A DNA stretch of 64,000 bases from Accumulibacter sp003538495 (GTDB lineage: Bacteria; Pseudomonadota; Gammaproteobacteria; Burkholderiales; Rhodocyclaceae). Within the stretch, counting starts at the first letter, position 1, and each line of letters starts with the position of its first letter. The stretch covers positions 54,590 to 118,589 of the forward strand of contig NZ_JAPUVQ010000145.1 in assembly GCF_029255145.1 (NCBI RefSeq), read 5' to 3'. A program made the translations under genes and the position numbers. Below are positions 16,146 to 24,557 of this stretch, piece after piece. The notes beneath the pieces are model-generated. The model made no database searches. It saw nothing but the letters and a program-made list of their open reading frames with translations, and had not been told where the DNA came from.

Positions 16146-17150
16146 ATGCAAAACCCTTTCCACAACCCTGCGTTCTCGATGGCATCCATGACGGCGGCCA
16201 TCAATCTCATTCCCAATCGCTACGGCCGCATGGAGGAGCTCAAGCTCTTTCCCGCGAAACCCGTGCGTACCCGTCAAATCGTGGTCGAAGAGCAGAACGG
16301 TGTGCTCAACCTGCTGCCGTCTATGCCGCCTGGCTCTCCCGGAACGGTCGGTACGCGTGCCAAGCGAAAGGTCCGTTCCTTCGTCATTCCCCACATCCCG
16401 CACGACGACGTGGTGTTGCCCGAGGAAGTCCAGGGGCTGCGCGCCTTCGGCTCTGAAACCGAGATGGAATCGCTGGCTGGCGTCATGGCACGCCATCTGG
16501 AGACCATGCGCAACAAGCACGCGATCACCCTGGAGCACTTGCGCATGGGGGCGCTCAAAGGTGTGATCCTGGACGCCGATGGTTCGGTGATTTACGACCT
16601 CTACGACGAGTTTGATATCACGCCGGCGACGGTGAATTTCGAACTGGGCAACGCCAATACCCAGGTCAAGAAAAAGTGTGCCGAGGTGCTGCGCCACCTG
16701 GAGGACAACCTCAAGGGCGAGTACATGACCGGCATCCATGTGCTGTGTTCCCCCGAGTTCTTCGATGCGCTCACGGGCCATGCCAAGGTCGAACAAGCCT
16801 TCACCAACTGGCAGCAGGGCGTCGTGCTGATCAACGATATGCGCGCTGGCTTCACCTTTGGAGGCGTCACCTTCGAGGAATATCGTGGCCAGGCCACCGA
16901 TGCCAGTGGCACCAGTCGGCGCTTCATCGCTGCCGGTGAAGCCCACGCATTCCCGCTGGGCACCATCGACACCTTCGGCACCTACTTCGCGCCAGCCGAT
17001 TTCAATGAGACGGCTAACACGCTGGGCCAGCCGCTGTACGCCAAGCAGGAGCCGCGCAAGTTCGACCGGGGCACCGATCTCCATACCCAGTCCAACCCGC
17101 TGCCGATGTGCCATCGACCGGGCGTGCTGGTCAAGCTGACGATGGCTTGA
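16146..17150 (+). CDS. Major capsid protein, gpE family
   Basis: A 334-residue HK97-fold capsid subunit of the lambda gpE family. Family-like segments are MTAAINLIPNRYGRM at the N-terminus, RKVRSFVIPHIPHDD near residue 78, and GSETEMESLAGVMARHLETMRNKHAITLEH condensed in the spine helix region. The C-terminal part has FNETANTLGQPLYAKQEPRKF. ATG 16146 follows the ribosome-binding sequence AGGGAGATCC; a longer open frame upstream is only a shadow of the decoration gene. Confidence 0.93.
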   Translation: MQNPFHNPAFSMASMTAAINLIPNRYGRMEELKLFPAKPVRTRQIVVEEQNGVLNLLPSMPPGSPGTVGTRAKRKVRSFVIPHIPHDDVVLPEEVQGLRAFGSETEMESLAGVMARHLETMRNKHAITLEHLRMGALKGVILDADGSVIYDLYDEFDITPATVNFELGNANTQVKKKCAEVLRHLEDNLKGEYMTGIHVLCSPEFFDALTGHAKVEQAFTNWQQGVVLINDMRAGFTFGGVTFEEYRGQATDASGTSRRFIAAGEAHAFPLGTIDTFGTYFAPADFNETANTLGQPLYAKQEPRKFDRGTDLHTQSNPLPMCHRPGVLVKLTMA

Positions 17151-17152
17151 CC

Positions 17153-17455
17153 ATGGCGCTCATCGAAAACCTCTTTGAGGCGGCCGCCCACGCGGGGTTT
17201 CTGAAACCCTGCGTCTGGCGGCCCAGCGATGGTTCGCCTGAGCAGGCCCAAGCGGTGGGATTCGCTGCTCCCGACGAAACCCTGCTCGACGGTCTGACGC
17301 TCAGCACAGAGTACGTGATGTCTTACCCCGCCAGCGTCTTGGTGGGGTTGGCGGCACGCGAGACCGTCGAAATCGATAGTCAGTTATTTCAGGTGCGTGA
17401 TATTCGAGCCGTGGGCGATGGTTCGGAGTTGCGCGCCAAACTCAGCAGGATCTGA
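17153..17455 (+). CDS. Head-tail attachment protein, gpFII-like
   Basis: A 100-residue protein right after the capsid gene, at the place of lambda FI/FII. The C-terminal half is beta-rich (VGLAARETVEIDSQLFQVRDIRAVGDGSELRAKL), as expected for the FII attachment fold. The start at 17153 is two bases after the capsid stop. It should sit between the gpW ring and the tail. Confidence 0.7.
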   Translation: MALIENLFEAAAHAGFLKPCVWRPSDGSPEQAQAVGFAAPDETLLDGLTLSTEYVMSYPASVLVGLAARETVEIDSQLFQVRDIRAVGDGSELRAKLSRI

Positions 17456-17458
17456 CCC

Positions 17459-17905
17459 ATGGCCGGCAATTCGATCCGCGAGCGGATTCTGCTGGCGGTG
17501 ATGGCCGCTGTGCGGCCGTCCGTCGAAGCATTGGGCGCCACCTTGCACCGTTCGCCCACGGTGGCCATTAGCCGGGAGCAATGTCCGGCGCTGGTGGTGT
17601 TTCCCGAGACTGAAGCCATCACCGAACGTGCCAACGATCGCGTCACCCGCGAGCTGACGGTTCGATTGGTCGCCTTGGCACGAAACGTCGCGCCGACGAC
17701 ACCGGAAACCGAAGCCGATCGCCTTCTTACCGCTGCCCATCTTGCCTTGTTGTCGGATGGAACGGTGGGTGGTTTAGCGCTCGGCGTCAGGGAACAGGAG
17801 TGCGAATGGGAGGTTGATGACGCCGACGCCGTGGCGGTGGCCTTGCCGGCGCGGTATCGCATCACCTACCGCACGCTCGCCAACGACATCTCCATCCAAG
17901 GATGA
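17459..17905 (+). CDS. Tail completion/terminator protein (gpZ/gpU position)
   Basis: A 148-residue protein beginning three bases after the FII-like gene. The pattern is that of tail terminators: an N-terminal helix (SIRERILLAVMAAVRPSVEALG), beta strands with PALVVFPETEAI, then RVTRELTVRLVALARN. A role in stopping tail-tube growth or joining the tail to the head is inferred from position and size; sequence alone does not separate gpU from gpZ. Confidence 0.65.
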   Translation: MAGNSIRERILLAVMAAVRPSVEALGATLHRSPTVAISREQCPALVVFPETEAITERANDRVTRELTVRLVALARNVAPTTPETEADRLLTAAHLALLSDGTVGGLALGVREQECEWEVDDADAVAVALPARYRITYRTLANDISIQG

Positions 17906-17909
17906 CCCT

Positions 17910-18098
17910 ATGCCCCGACTCGTTCTGAACCGCCCGCATACCCATGCGGGCAAGACCCATGCTGCAGGCGATGTTCTCGACGTTGATGCCGACATCGCCG
18001 AATGGCTGTTGGCCAACGACATCGCTATGCCCGAACCGAAACCGACCCGAGTGGAGGCTGAAACCTCCCTCGTTCAACGCAAGGAACCCAAATCATGA
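17910..18098 (+). CDS. Small phage protein, DUF7210-like
   Basis: A 62-residue protein with an N-terminal beta segment (RLVLNRPHTHAGKTHAAGDVLDVDADIAEWLLAND shortened here to its pattern) in which a His/Gly turn is followed by VDADIAEWLL. Such tiny proteins sit between tail terminator and tail tube in many prophages; function unknown. It overlaps the tail tube gene by ATGA. Confidence 0.6.
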   Translation: MPRLVLNRPHTHAGKTHAAGDVLDVDADIAEWLLANDIAMPEPKPTRVEAETSLVQRKEPKS

Positions 18099-18847
18099 GC
18101 ACCTACGCTTCATTCCAAGGCCGCGTCTTTCTCGGCAAACGTGACACGGCTGGCTTGCCGATCGAAGTCCGCTCGCCCGGCAACGTAGCCGAACTCAAAC
18201 TGTCTCTCAAAACCGATGTGCTGGAGCACTACGAGAGCCAGACCGGCCAGCGTTCGCTGGACCACCGCATGGTCAAACAGAAGTCGGCCACGGTGAACCT
18301 GACCATCGAGGAGTTCACCAAAGAAAACCTCGCCTTGGCCCTTTACGGCAATCATGTCGTCGGCACGCCGGGTACGGTGACTGCCGAACCTATTGGTGGC
18401 GCCACCCCGACCCCGGGCGACCGCTACTTCCTGGCCCACCCCAAGGTGTCGAGCCTGGTGGTCACGGATTCAGCAGGCACGCCGGCCACACTGACCGCCG
18501 GCACGCACTACACCGCCGATCTGGACTTTGGTGCCGTCCAATTTCTGGACACCACCGGACTGACCGCACCGTTCAAGGCCAGCTATGCCTATGGCATCGC
18601 CACCGAGATAGGCATCTTCACCCAGGCGCTGCCTGAGCGTTACCTGCGCTTGGAGGGCATCAACACGGCGCAGGGCAACGCCAAGGTGCTGGTCGAGTTG
18701 TACCGTGTGGCCTTCGATCCTCTGAAGGAAATCTCCTTCATCTCGGACGAGTACAACAAGTTCGAGCTGGAGGGCTCGCTGCTGGCCGATACCACCAAAC
18801 CTTTTGATGCGGTGCTTGGGCAGTTCGGCCGCATCGTCCAACTGTGA
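18095..18847 (+). CDS. Major tail tube protein
   Basis: A 250-residue protein at the gpV position, directly before the tail chaperones. It is beta-rich with the tube-like pattern LSLKTDVLEHYESQTG, then VNLTIEEFTKENLALALYG; the C-terminus ends KFELEGSLLADTTKPFD, typical of the final strand pair in siphophage tube proteins. It has a Gly/Thr-rich insertion around residues 90-150 (TPATLTAGTHYTADLDFG) that could form a surface domain. Confidence 0.8.
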   Translation: MSTYASFQGRVFLGKRDTAGLPIEVRSPGNVAELKLSLKTDVLEHYESQTGQRSLDHRMVKQKSATVNLTIEEFTKENLALALYGNHVVGTPGTVTAEPIGGATPTPGDRYFLAHPKVSSLVVTDSAGTPATLTAGTHYTADLDFGAVQFLDTTGLTAPFKASYAYGIATEIGIFTQALPERYLRLEGINTAQGNAKVLVELYRVAFDPLKEISFISDEYNKFELEGSLLADTTKPFDAVLGQFGRIVQL

Positions 18848-18858
18848 GGGGAACAGCC

Positions 18859-19254
18859 ATGAGTGATCTGGATGCCCTGATTCCGCAGGCGGTCGAACTG
18901 GTCATCGATGGCGAGCCGCTGGCTATCAAGCCGCTGAAGGTAGGGCAGATGCCCGCTTTCCTGCGGGCAATCTCGCCGGTGATGCAGCAGCTCAGCGCCT
19001 CGGACATCGACTGGCTGGCGCTGTTTGGTGAGCGCGGAGATGACTTGCTGTCGGCCATCGCCATCGCGGTTGGCAAACCTCGCGCATGGGTCGACGGGCT
19101 AGAAGCTGACCAGGCGATCCTGCTCGCGGCCAAGGTAATCGAGGTGAACGCCGATTTTTTTACGCGGACGGTGATACCCAAGCTCGACGGCCTGTTCGCG
19201 CAAACGAAGCTGGCACCCGTGATGGCGGCTGGTTTGACACCGTCCAGCACCTGA
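18859..19254 (+). CDS. Tail assembly chaperone, gpG-like
   Basis: A 131-residue protein between the tail tube and tape measure genes, the place of lambda gpG. It is mainly helical (IKPLKVGQMPAFLRAISPVMQQL, then DIDWLALFG). The T_TTT_TTT heptamer at 19155-19161 lies 30 codons before the stop and would give an extended G-T product in the -1 frame. Chaperones of this type bind the tape measure and recruit tube subunits. Confidence 0.8.
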   Translation: MSDLDALIPQAVELVIDGEPLAIKPLKVGQMPAFLRAISPVMQQLSASDIDWLALFGERGDDLLSAIAIAVGKPRAWVDGLEADQAILLAAKVIEVNADFFTRTVIPKLDGLFAQTKLAPVMAAGLTPSST

Positions 19255-19460
19255 TCGAGCACGGCCACCGTCTGCCCGACATCCTCGACTACACCCTGGC
19301 GCAGGTGCGTGGCTTCGTTGCCGCCATGGCGCGTACCGACGCAGCCCGCGACGCGCGGTTGCTATCGCTCGTCGCCATCGGCACGCGTAGCGATGCTCGC
19401 CATCTCGACCAGACCCTCGACAGGCTCACCGACCATGCGCATCTCCGTCCGCATCAATAG
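18859..19460 (+). CDS. Tail assembly chaperone G-T by -1 frameshift
   Basis: Reading the chaperone frame to the slippery T_TTT_TTT at 19155-19161, then slipping back one base, keeps the frame open to TAG at 19458-19460 and gives a protein of about 200 residues. The added 99 residues start YADGDTQARR and include GWFDTVQHLIEHGHRLPDIL and YTLAQVRGFVAAMARTDAA, which looks like a genuine helical domain with no ATG-led gene of its own. The product overlaps the next gene start at 19435. Confidence 0.8.
19155..19161 (+). other. Programmed -1 frameshift site, T_TTT_TTT
   Basis: A run of seven T in which the zero-frame codons are TTT (19156-19158) and TTT (19159-19161) preceded by T at 19155, the optimal X_XXY_YYZ layout. 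The downstream region is GC-rich and could form a stimulatory structure. It sits at the conserved place in the tail chaperone gene. Confidence 0.8.
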
Positions 19461-20079
19461 TTCAGCAGCTCAGGCGCAACTGCGCCGTTGGGGTGGCGAG
19501 TTCCGAGACAAGGTCAAGAAGGCCGTGTCGCGGGCCATTGCCAGTGAAGCGTCCGAGCTCAAACAGGACGTGCGCGGCCACGTCGCAGGCCAGATGGCGG
19601 TGGTCAAGAAGTCCTTCCTCAAAGGCTTCACCGCCAAGGTGCTGAATAAAGACCCGAACCGCCTGCCCGCGCTGTACGTGGGTTCGCGGATTCCATGGTC
19701 GGGGATGCACGAGCGTGGGGGCTTGATCGCCAGTCGGATGCTGATCCCGCTGCACGGGCGTGTCGGCAGGAGACGTTTCAAGGCGCAGATCACCGAGCTG
19801 ATGCGTGGCGGCAATGCCTATTTCATCAAGAACGCAAAGGGGAATATCGTCCTCATGGCCGAAAACATCAAGGAACACGACCGGCCACTGGCAGGCTTTA
19901 AGCGCCGCTATCGCAAAGCCGAGGGCATCAAGCGCCTCAAACGCGGTGCTGATATTCCGATTGCCGTCCTGGTGCCCAAGGTCGTGCTCAAGAAGCGCCT
20001 CGATGTCGAACGTCTGGTCGCGGGCCGCATCCCGCGCCTGTCGTCGGCTATCGAGAAGCAGATCCGGACGGTGAGTTGA
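19435..20079 (+). CDS. Minor tail protein, DUF6441/gpZ-like
   Basis: A 214-residue protein between chaperones and tape measure. The start (MRISVRINSSAAQAQLRRWG) resembles the N-terminus of minor tail Z-type proteins. The middle has KKSFLKGF and the segment LPALYVGSRIPWSGMHERGG, which I associate with the DUF6441 family of phage tail proteins. ATG 19435 is chosen because the upstream part of the open frame is a shadow of the G-T extension. Predicted role: tail tip or tail completion. Confidence 0.65.
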   Translation: MRISVRINSSAAQAQLRRWGGEFRDKVKKAVSRAIASEASELKQDVRGHVAGQMAVVKKSFLKGFTAKVLNKDPNRLPALYVGSRIPWSGMHERGGLIASRMLIPLHGRVGRRRFKAQITELMRGGNAYFIKNAKGNIVLMAENIKEHDRPLAGFKRRYRKAEGIKRLKRGADIPIAVLVPKVVLKKRLDVERLVAGRIPRLSSAIEKQIRTVS

Positions 20080-20082
20080 GTC

Positions 20083-23000
20083 ATGGCAAACCGAATTTCC
20101 GTCCTCGTCGCACTCGAAGGGGCCGACGAGGGGCTTAAGCGCGCCATCGCGTCTGCCGAGCGCAGTCTCGGCGAGCTCTCAAGCACCGCCAAGACCGCTG
20201 GTGAGAAGGCAGCCGCTGGGATGGCCGAGGTCAAGGCAGGAATGTCGGCCTTTGGCGATCAAGTGGCGACTGCCAAGACGCAGCTACTGGCTTTCCTGTC
20301 GATCAATTGGGCGGCAGGCAAGGTGCAGGAGATCGTCCAGATCGCCGACGCATGGAACATGATGTCCGCGCGCCTGAAGCTGGCTACCGCTGGCCAGCGT
20401 GAGTACGCCGTCGCCCAAAAGGAGCTGTTTGACATCGCCCAGCGCATCGGCGTGCCGATCCAGGAAACCGCCACGCTGTACGGCAAGCTGCAGCAGGCGG
20501 TGCGGATGCTGGGTGGCGAGCAAAAGGACGCGCTCACGATCACCGAAAGCATCTCGCAGGCGTTGCGCCTGTCGGGCGCATCGGCTTCTGAGGCGCAGTC
20601 GTCCCTGCTGCAGTTCGGGCAGGCGCTCGCCTCCGGAGTGCTGCGGGGCGAGGAATTCAACTCCGTCGTCGAGAACAGCCCCCGTCTGGCGCAGGCTCTG
20701 GCCGATGGCCTGAACGTCCCGATCGGGCGGCTGCGCAAGCTGGCTGAGGAAGGTCGTCTGACTGCCGATGTGGTGGTCAATGCCTTGATGAGCCAGAAGG
20801 ACAAGCTGGCCAGCGAATACGCCCAGCTGCCAGCCACGGTGAGCCAAGCTTTTGAGCGCCTGCGCAATGCCTTCGGGCAGTGGGTCAGCAGACTCGACGA
20901 GTCGACCGGCTTCACCAAGAAGCTGGCCGAGGCTCTGACGTGGCTGGCGCAGAACCTCGACACGGTGATGCAGTGGTTAAAGCGCATCGCTGAAGTCGGT
21001 CTGGCCGTACTGATCTACCGCCTGATCCCGGCGCTGATCACCGCTTGGCAGACCGCCGGCGCGGCAGCCGTCGCTGCAGCCAGTGCTACCTCGGCTGCGT
21101 GGGCGACGGCGAATCTGTCGGTGTCAGCAGCCGTGGCCAGCGTGGGCGTACTCAAGACGGCGTTCGCTGTGCTGGGTGCCTTCCTGGTGGGCTGGGAGAT
21201 CGGAACGTGGTTGTCCGAGAAATTCGAGGTCGTCCGCAAGGCAGGCATCTTCATGGTCGAGATGCTGATGAAAGGCATCGAGCAGTTGCAGTACCGCTGG
21301 GAAGTTTTCAAAGCGGTATTCACCTCCGACACCATCGAGCAGGCCACCAAGCGCCACGAGCAGCGGCTCGCTGAGATGAACCAGATCTTCGGCCAGATGT
21401 ACGCCGACGCCTCCAAGGGAGCGGACGCGGCCAAGGGTGCGATGAATACCGCCGCGACCGCCGCCGAGGAGATTGCCAAGCGGCTGGAAGCAGTTCGCCA
21501 GGGGACGCAGGAGGCGGTCGGGCGTGGCGTTGAGGCCGTCCACAGCGCACTGGAGAAGCTGAAATCCCGTTTGGGCGAAGTCGAACAGGCGGTCGGAAAA
21601 GCGCAGGGGGTCGTCAATGACGCGACTGCCAAGATGGCCGATGCCTACAAGGGGCTGACCAGCATCGTCGAGGCCAACCTGCAGCGCCAGATCGATGCGG
21701 TCAAGGCGCGTTACCAGCAGGAGCAAACCGCACTGGAACTCAAAACCCAGTCGGAAACTGCGCTGATCACCAAGTCGACGCAACTGCTGACTGAGGCGCT
21801 GACGCAGCAAACCACGCTGCGTCAGCAGGCCACCACGACCACGCTGAAGTTAATTGATGACGAGGGGCGTGCCCGCATCGAGGCCGCCCAGCGCCAGGGG
21901 CAGACAGAATCCGAGCGGTCGGCCAATGTCACCCGCGTCGAAAATGAGATTCTGGCCACCAAGCGCCAGACCATGACCCAGGCGTTGTCGGAGTACCGGC
22001 AGCACATCGATGCCTTAAACGCCGAAGCCAATCGGCACTTGGCTGAGGTGCAACGCATTGAGAACGAGAAGCGCCGGTTGTCGATGACGACGGAGGAGCG
22101 CATCCGCGAGATTGCCCGTCAGGGCATGACCGAGTTTCAGGCCAACGAGGATCGCAAATACCAGATCGCCGAGTATCAGGAAAAGGCCCGCGAGGCCCTG
22201 GCCAACGGCGAACTCGAGCTGGCCCGACAACTGGCTCAAAAAGCCATGGACCTGGCCGCGCAGGTGGCCACCTCGCAAACCAACGAGGCCAAGCGCGCTG
22301 AGGATGCCAAGAGGCAATCCGAGCAAAACATGACCCAGGTCGTGCAGCTCGAAGCGCAGTCGCGCGAGGCCTACCGCAAGCAGGAGTACGCCACGGCCGA
22401 TCAATTGATGCGGCAGGCCGAAACCCTGCGGGCCGAGATTGCTCAGAAGTCGCAGGCTGCCGATCAGGCCGCAGTGCAGAGCAAGAACGAGGTGGCAGGC
22501 GCCATCGGTGCCATCCGGACCTCGGAGGAGTTGCTCAACAAGACGCTGGACGCAGAAAGCGCGGCGCACCAGAAAGCCGCCCAGTCGGCGATCACGGCCC
22601 GTGAGCAGATCCAGCAGACCCTGACGCAGACCGAAACACAGATCGACCAGATCACGACCAAGCTCAAGGATGGGCTGAAGGTCACGATCGATGCCGACAA
22701 GACACGCTTCGATCAGGCGATCGCTGACTTGGACAAGGCGCTGGCAGAGAAGGAATTCCTCCTCAAGATTCAGGCCGATCTGCAGGAAGCGGAAAAGAAG
22801 CTGCAGGAGTATGAGCAGTTGCTCAAAGAGGGCAAGACGCTGCCGGTCGATGCGGACGTCAGCAAGGCGAAGGATGCGCTCGACAAGCTCAAGACCTACG
22901 CCGAGCAAAACTCGCAGGTCGAACTCAAGGTCGCCACGGAGAAAGCGCAGGCCGCGATCACCAACGTCGAGGGGATGATCAAGGTGCTGGATCGCATCCA

Positions 23001-24138
23001 GACCGAGTCTCGGCATCAGGTCAGCACCAATGCGGAAGCGGCTCGTTCGGAGATCATGAGTTTGAACGGCGCAAATACCTCGAGCACGCACACCATCTAC
23101 GTGCAGCGGGTCGAGGTCAATGCCACCGGCGGCCTGGTTGGTGGTGGTGTCAGGCACTTTGCTGGCGGCGGCGCGGTGGCTCCTGCCTTCCCCCGGATGG
23201 GAGGCGGTTCGGTGCCCGGCTCTGGCCATCACGACACGGTACCGCGCACCCTGGATGCCGGTGCCTTCGTGATTCGCAAGGCAGCGGTGCAGAAATATGG
23301 GAGCGGTGCGCTCTCGCGGCTGGCCAATGGGGTGGCCCGGTTCGCCACGGGCGGCGCGGTAATGCTGGGTGGCGCAAAACGCCCTTCCGGTAATGGAGCC
23401 GACAACAGTGGTGACAGCACACCCACAACTCCAAAGAAGAACCGTGACGCGTTCGAAGCCCTGAAGATGATCGATCTGGGTCTGCAGGGAATGAACGAGT
23501 ACACCAACTGGCTGCAGTGGAACTACGGCGCATCGGTCAGCCTGGACATGCGCAGCAAGACGATGGAGAACTACGGCAAACAAGCGCAGCAGGATCGGCG
23601 CACGCTGGAGGAATTCATCGGACGCAAGCAACTCACTGGCAACGAGCGCCAGAACCTGGAGCGGATCAAGCAAACGTGGCGACAGGCGATGGCCCAGCCG
23701 CTGCTCTGGGGCAAAGACCTGGAACGCGAGCTGATCGACTACATGGAACAGAACCAGGGCGAGTACTACCGGCGCGGCGGACTGTCGAAGTCCGACACCG
23801 TCCCGGCGATGTTGACCCCGGGTGAGTTTGTCGTGAACCGGGACGCTGTTGCCCGTTACGGTGCGGGCTTTTTCGAGGCGATCAACAACCTGTCTGCTCC
23901 GGCGCAGGCCTTGGCTGGGCGCGTGATGGCCGGTGTCCAAGGATTCGCTGCTGGTGGGCTGGTGCAACCCATAGGCTCGGCGCTGGCTCGCCCGGTCCTG
24001 GCTGGTGACGGTGGCCCGACGCGCACGGTACGTGTAGAGCTGTCCTCTGGTGACCGCAAGGTCCAGGCCGCTATCGATGCACGCGACGAGTCGCGTCTTC
24101 TGCAACTTCTAGACGCTGCCCGTACCCGGGCGGTGTGA
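20083..24138 (+). CDS. Tail tape measure protein
   Basis: 1351 residues; sets tail length and is ejected with the DNA. Residues 40-270 form the conserved N-terminal tape-measure domain (IQETATLYGKLQQAVRMLGG, then GEEFNSVVENSPRLAQALA). Hydrophobic Ala/Val-rich stretches follow at about 300-375, then a very long coiled-coil (about 390-1000). The C-terminal third has two copies of a Gly-rich HDTVPRTLDAGAFVIRKAAV / SDTVPAMLTPGEFVVNRDAV motif (near residues 1047 and 1237) typical of tape measures. It starts three bases after the upstream stop. Confidence 0.93.
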   Translation: MANRISVLVALEGADEGLKRAIASAERSLGELSSTAKTAGEKAAAGMAEVKAGMSAFGDQVATAKTQLLAFLSINWAAGKVQEIVQIADAWNMMSARLKLATAGQREYAVAQKELFDIAQRIGVPIQETATLYGKLQQAVRMLGGEQKDALTITESISQALRLSGASASEAQSSLLQFGQALASGVLRGEEFNSVVENSPRLAQALADGLNVPIGRLRKLAEEGRLTADVVVNALMSQKDKLASEYAQLPATVSQAFERLRNAFGQWVSRLDESTGFTKKLAEALTWLAQNLDTVMQWLKRIAEVGLAVLIYRLIPALITAWQTAGAAAVAAASATSAAWATANLSVSAAVASVGVLKTAFAVLGAFLVGWEIGTWLSEKFEVVRKAGIFMVEMLMKGIEQLQYRWEVFKAVFTSDTIEQATKRHEQRLAEMNQIFGQMYADASKGADAAKGAMNTAATAAEEIAKRLEAVRQGTQEAVGRGVEAVHSALEKLKSRLGEVEQAVGKAQGVVNDATAKMADAYKGLTSIVEANLQRQIDAVKARYQQEQTALELKTQSETALITKSTQLLTEALTQQTTLRQQATTTTLKLIDDEGRARIEAAQRQGQTESERSANVTRVENEILATKRQTMTQALSEYRQHIDALNAEANRHLAEVQRIENEKRRLSMTTEERIREIARQGMTEFQANEDRKYQIAEYQEKAREALANGELELARQLAQKAMDLAAQVATSQTNEAKRAEDAKRQSEQNMTQVVQLEAQSREAYRKQEYATADQLMRQAETLRAEIAQKSQAADQAAVQSKNEVAGAIGAIRTSEELLNKTLDAESAAHQKAAQSAITAREQIQQTLTQTETQIDQITTKLKDGLKVTIDADKTRFDQAIADLDKALAEKEFLLKIQADLQEAEKKLQEYEQLLKEGKTLPVDADVSKAKDALDKLKTYAEQNSQVELKVATEKAQAAITNVEGMIKVLDRIQTESRHQVSTNAEAARSEIMSLNGANTSSTHTIYVQRVEVNATGGLVGGGVRHFAGGGAVAPAFPRMGGGSVPGSGHHDTVPRTLDAGAFVIRKAAVQKYGSGALSRLANGVARFATGGAVMLGGAKRPSGNGADNSGDSTPTTPKKNRDAFEALKMIDLGLQGMNEYTNWLQWNYGASVSLDMRSKTMENYGKQAQQDRRTLEEFIGRKQLTGNERQNLERIKQTWRQAMAQPLLWGKDLERELIDYMEQNQGEYYRRGGLSKSDTVPAMLTPGEFVVNRDAVARYGAGFFEAINNLSAPAQALAGRVMAGVQGFAAGGLVQPIGSALARPVLAGDGGPTRTVRVELSSGDRKVQAAIDARDESRLLQLLDAARTRAV

Positions 24139-24148
24139 GTTCATTCCC

Positions 24149-24556
24149 ATGCAACTGAAGAACCTCGCTGATGAGGTGGCATTGGTGCTGCCTGACGATT
24201 TGTTGTGGAGCGACGAACACAGCTGGTCGCCGACCGTTGCGACCAGCGCTTACCTAATCACCGGGGCGCTGCTGATCCAGTCGGCCACGCGACTGGCAGG
24301 ACGTCCCATCACCTTGGTGGGCGCACCCGACATGGCCTGGGTTACGCGCGCAACAGTAGAGCAACTGCGGCTTTGGGCTGCGGTGGCACCCACCGATGCC
24401 ACGGGCCGTTTCCAACTGACCCTGGCCGATGGCCGCACTTACACGGTGGCCTTTCGGCACGCAGAGACCGCGATCGAGGCCGAGCCGGTGCTCGGTTTTC
24501 CTGCCCGGTCTGACGCTGATTTTTACCGATTGACCCTTCGATTCCTGGAGCTCTGA
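24149..24556 (+). CDS. Minor tail protein downstream of tape measure
   Basis: A 135-residue beta-rich protein (SAYLITGALLIQSATRLAGRP, then FQLTLADGRTYTVAFRH) starting ten bases after the tape measure stop, at the position of lambda gpM-like tail-tip proteins. No domain firmly recognised. The C-terminal half ends YRLTLRFLEL, a strand pair typical of distal-tail subunits. Confidence 0.6.
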   Translation: MQLKNLADEVALVLPDDLLWSDEHSWSPTVATSAYLITGALLIQSATRLAGRPITLVGAPDMAWVTRATVEQLRLWAAVAPTDATGRFQLTLADGRTYTVAFRHAETAIEAEPVLGFPARSDADFYRLTLRFLEL

Positions 24557-24557
24557 C

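Noticed and set aside
22015..24105. 696-codon ORF on the minus strand opposite the tape measure gene
   Set aside because: It is an antisense shadow caused by high GC; its sequence is Leu/Arg/Gly-rich without domain logic and the plus-strand tape measure is unmistakable.
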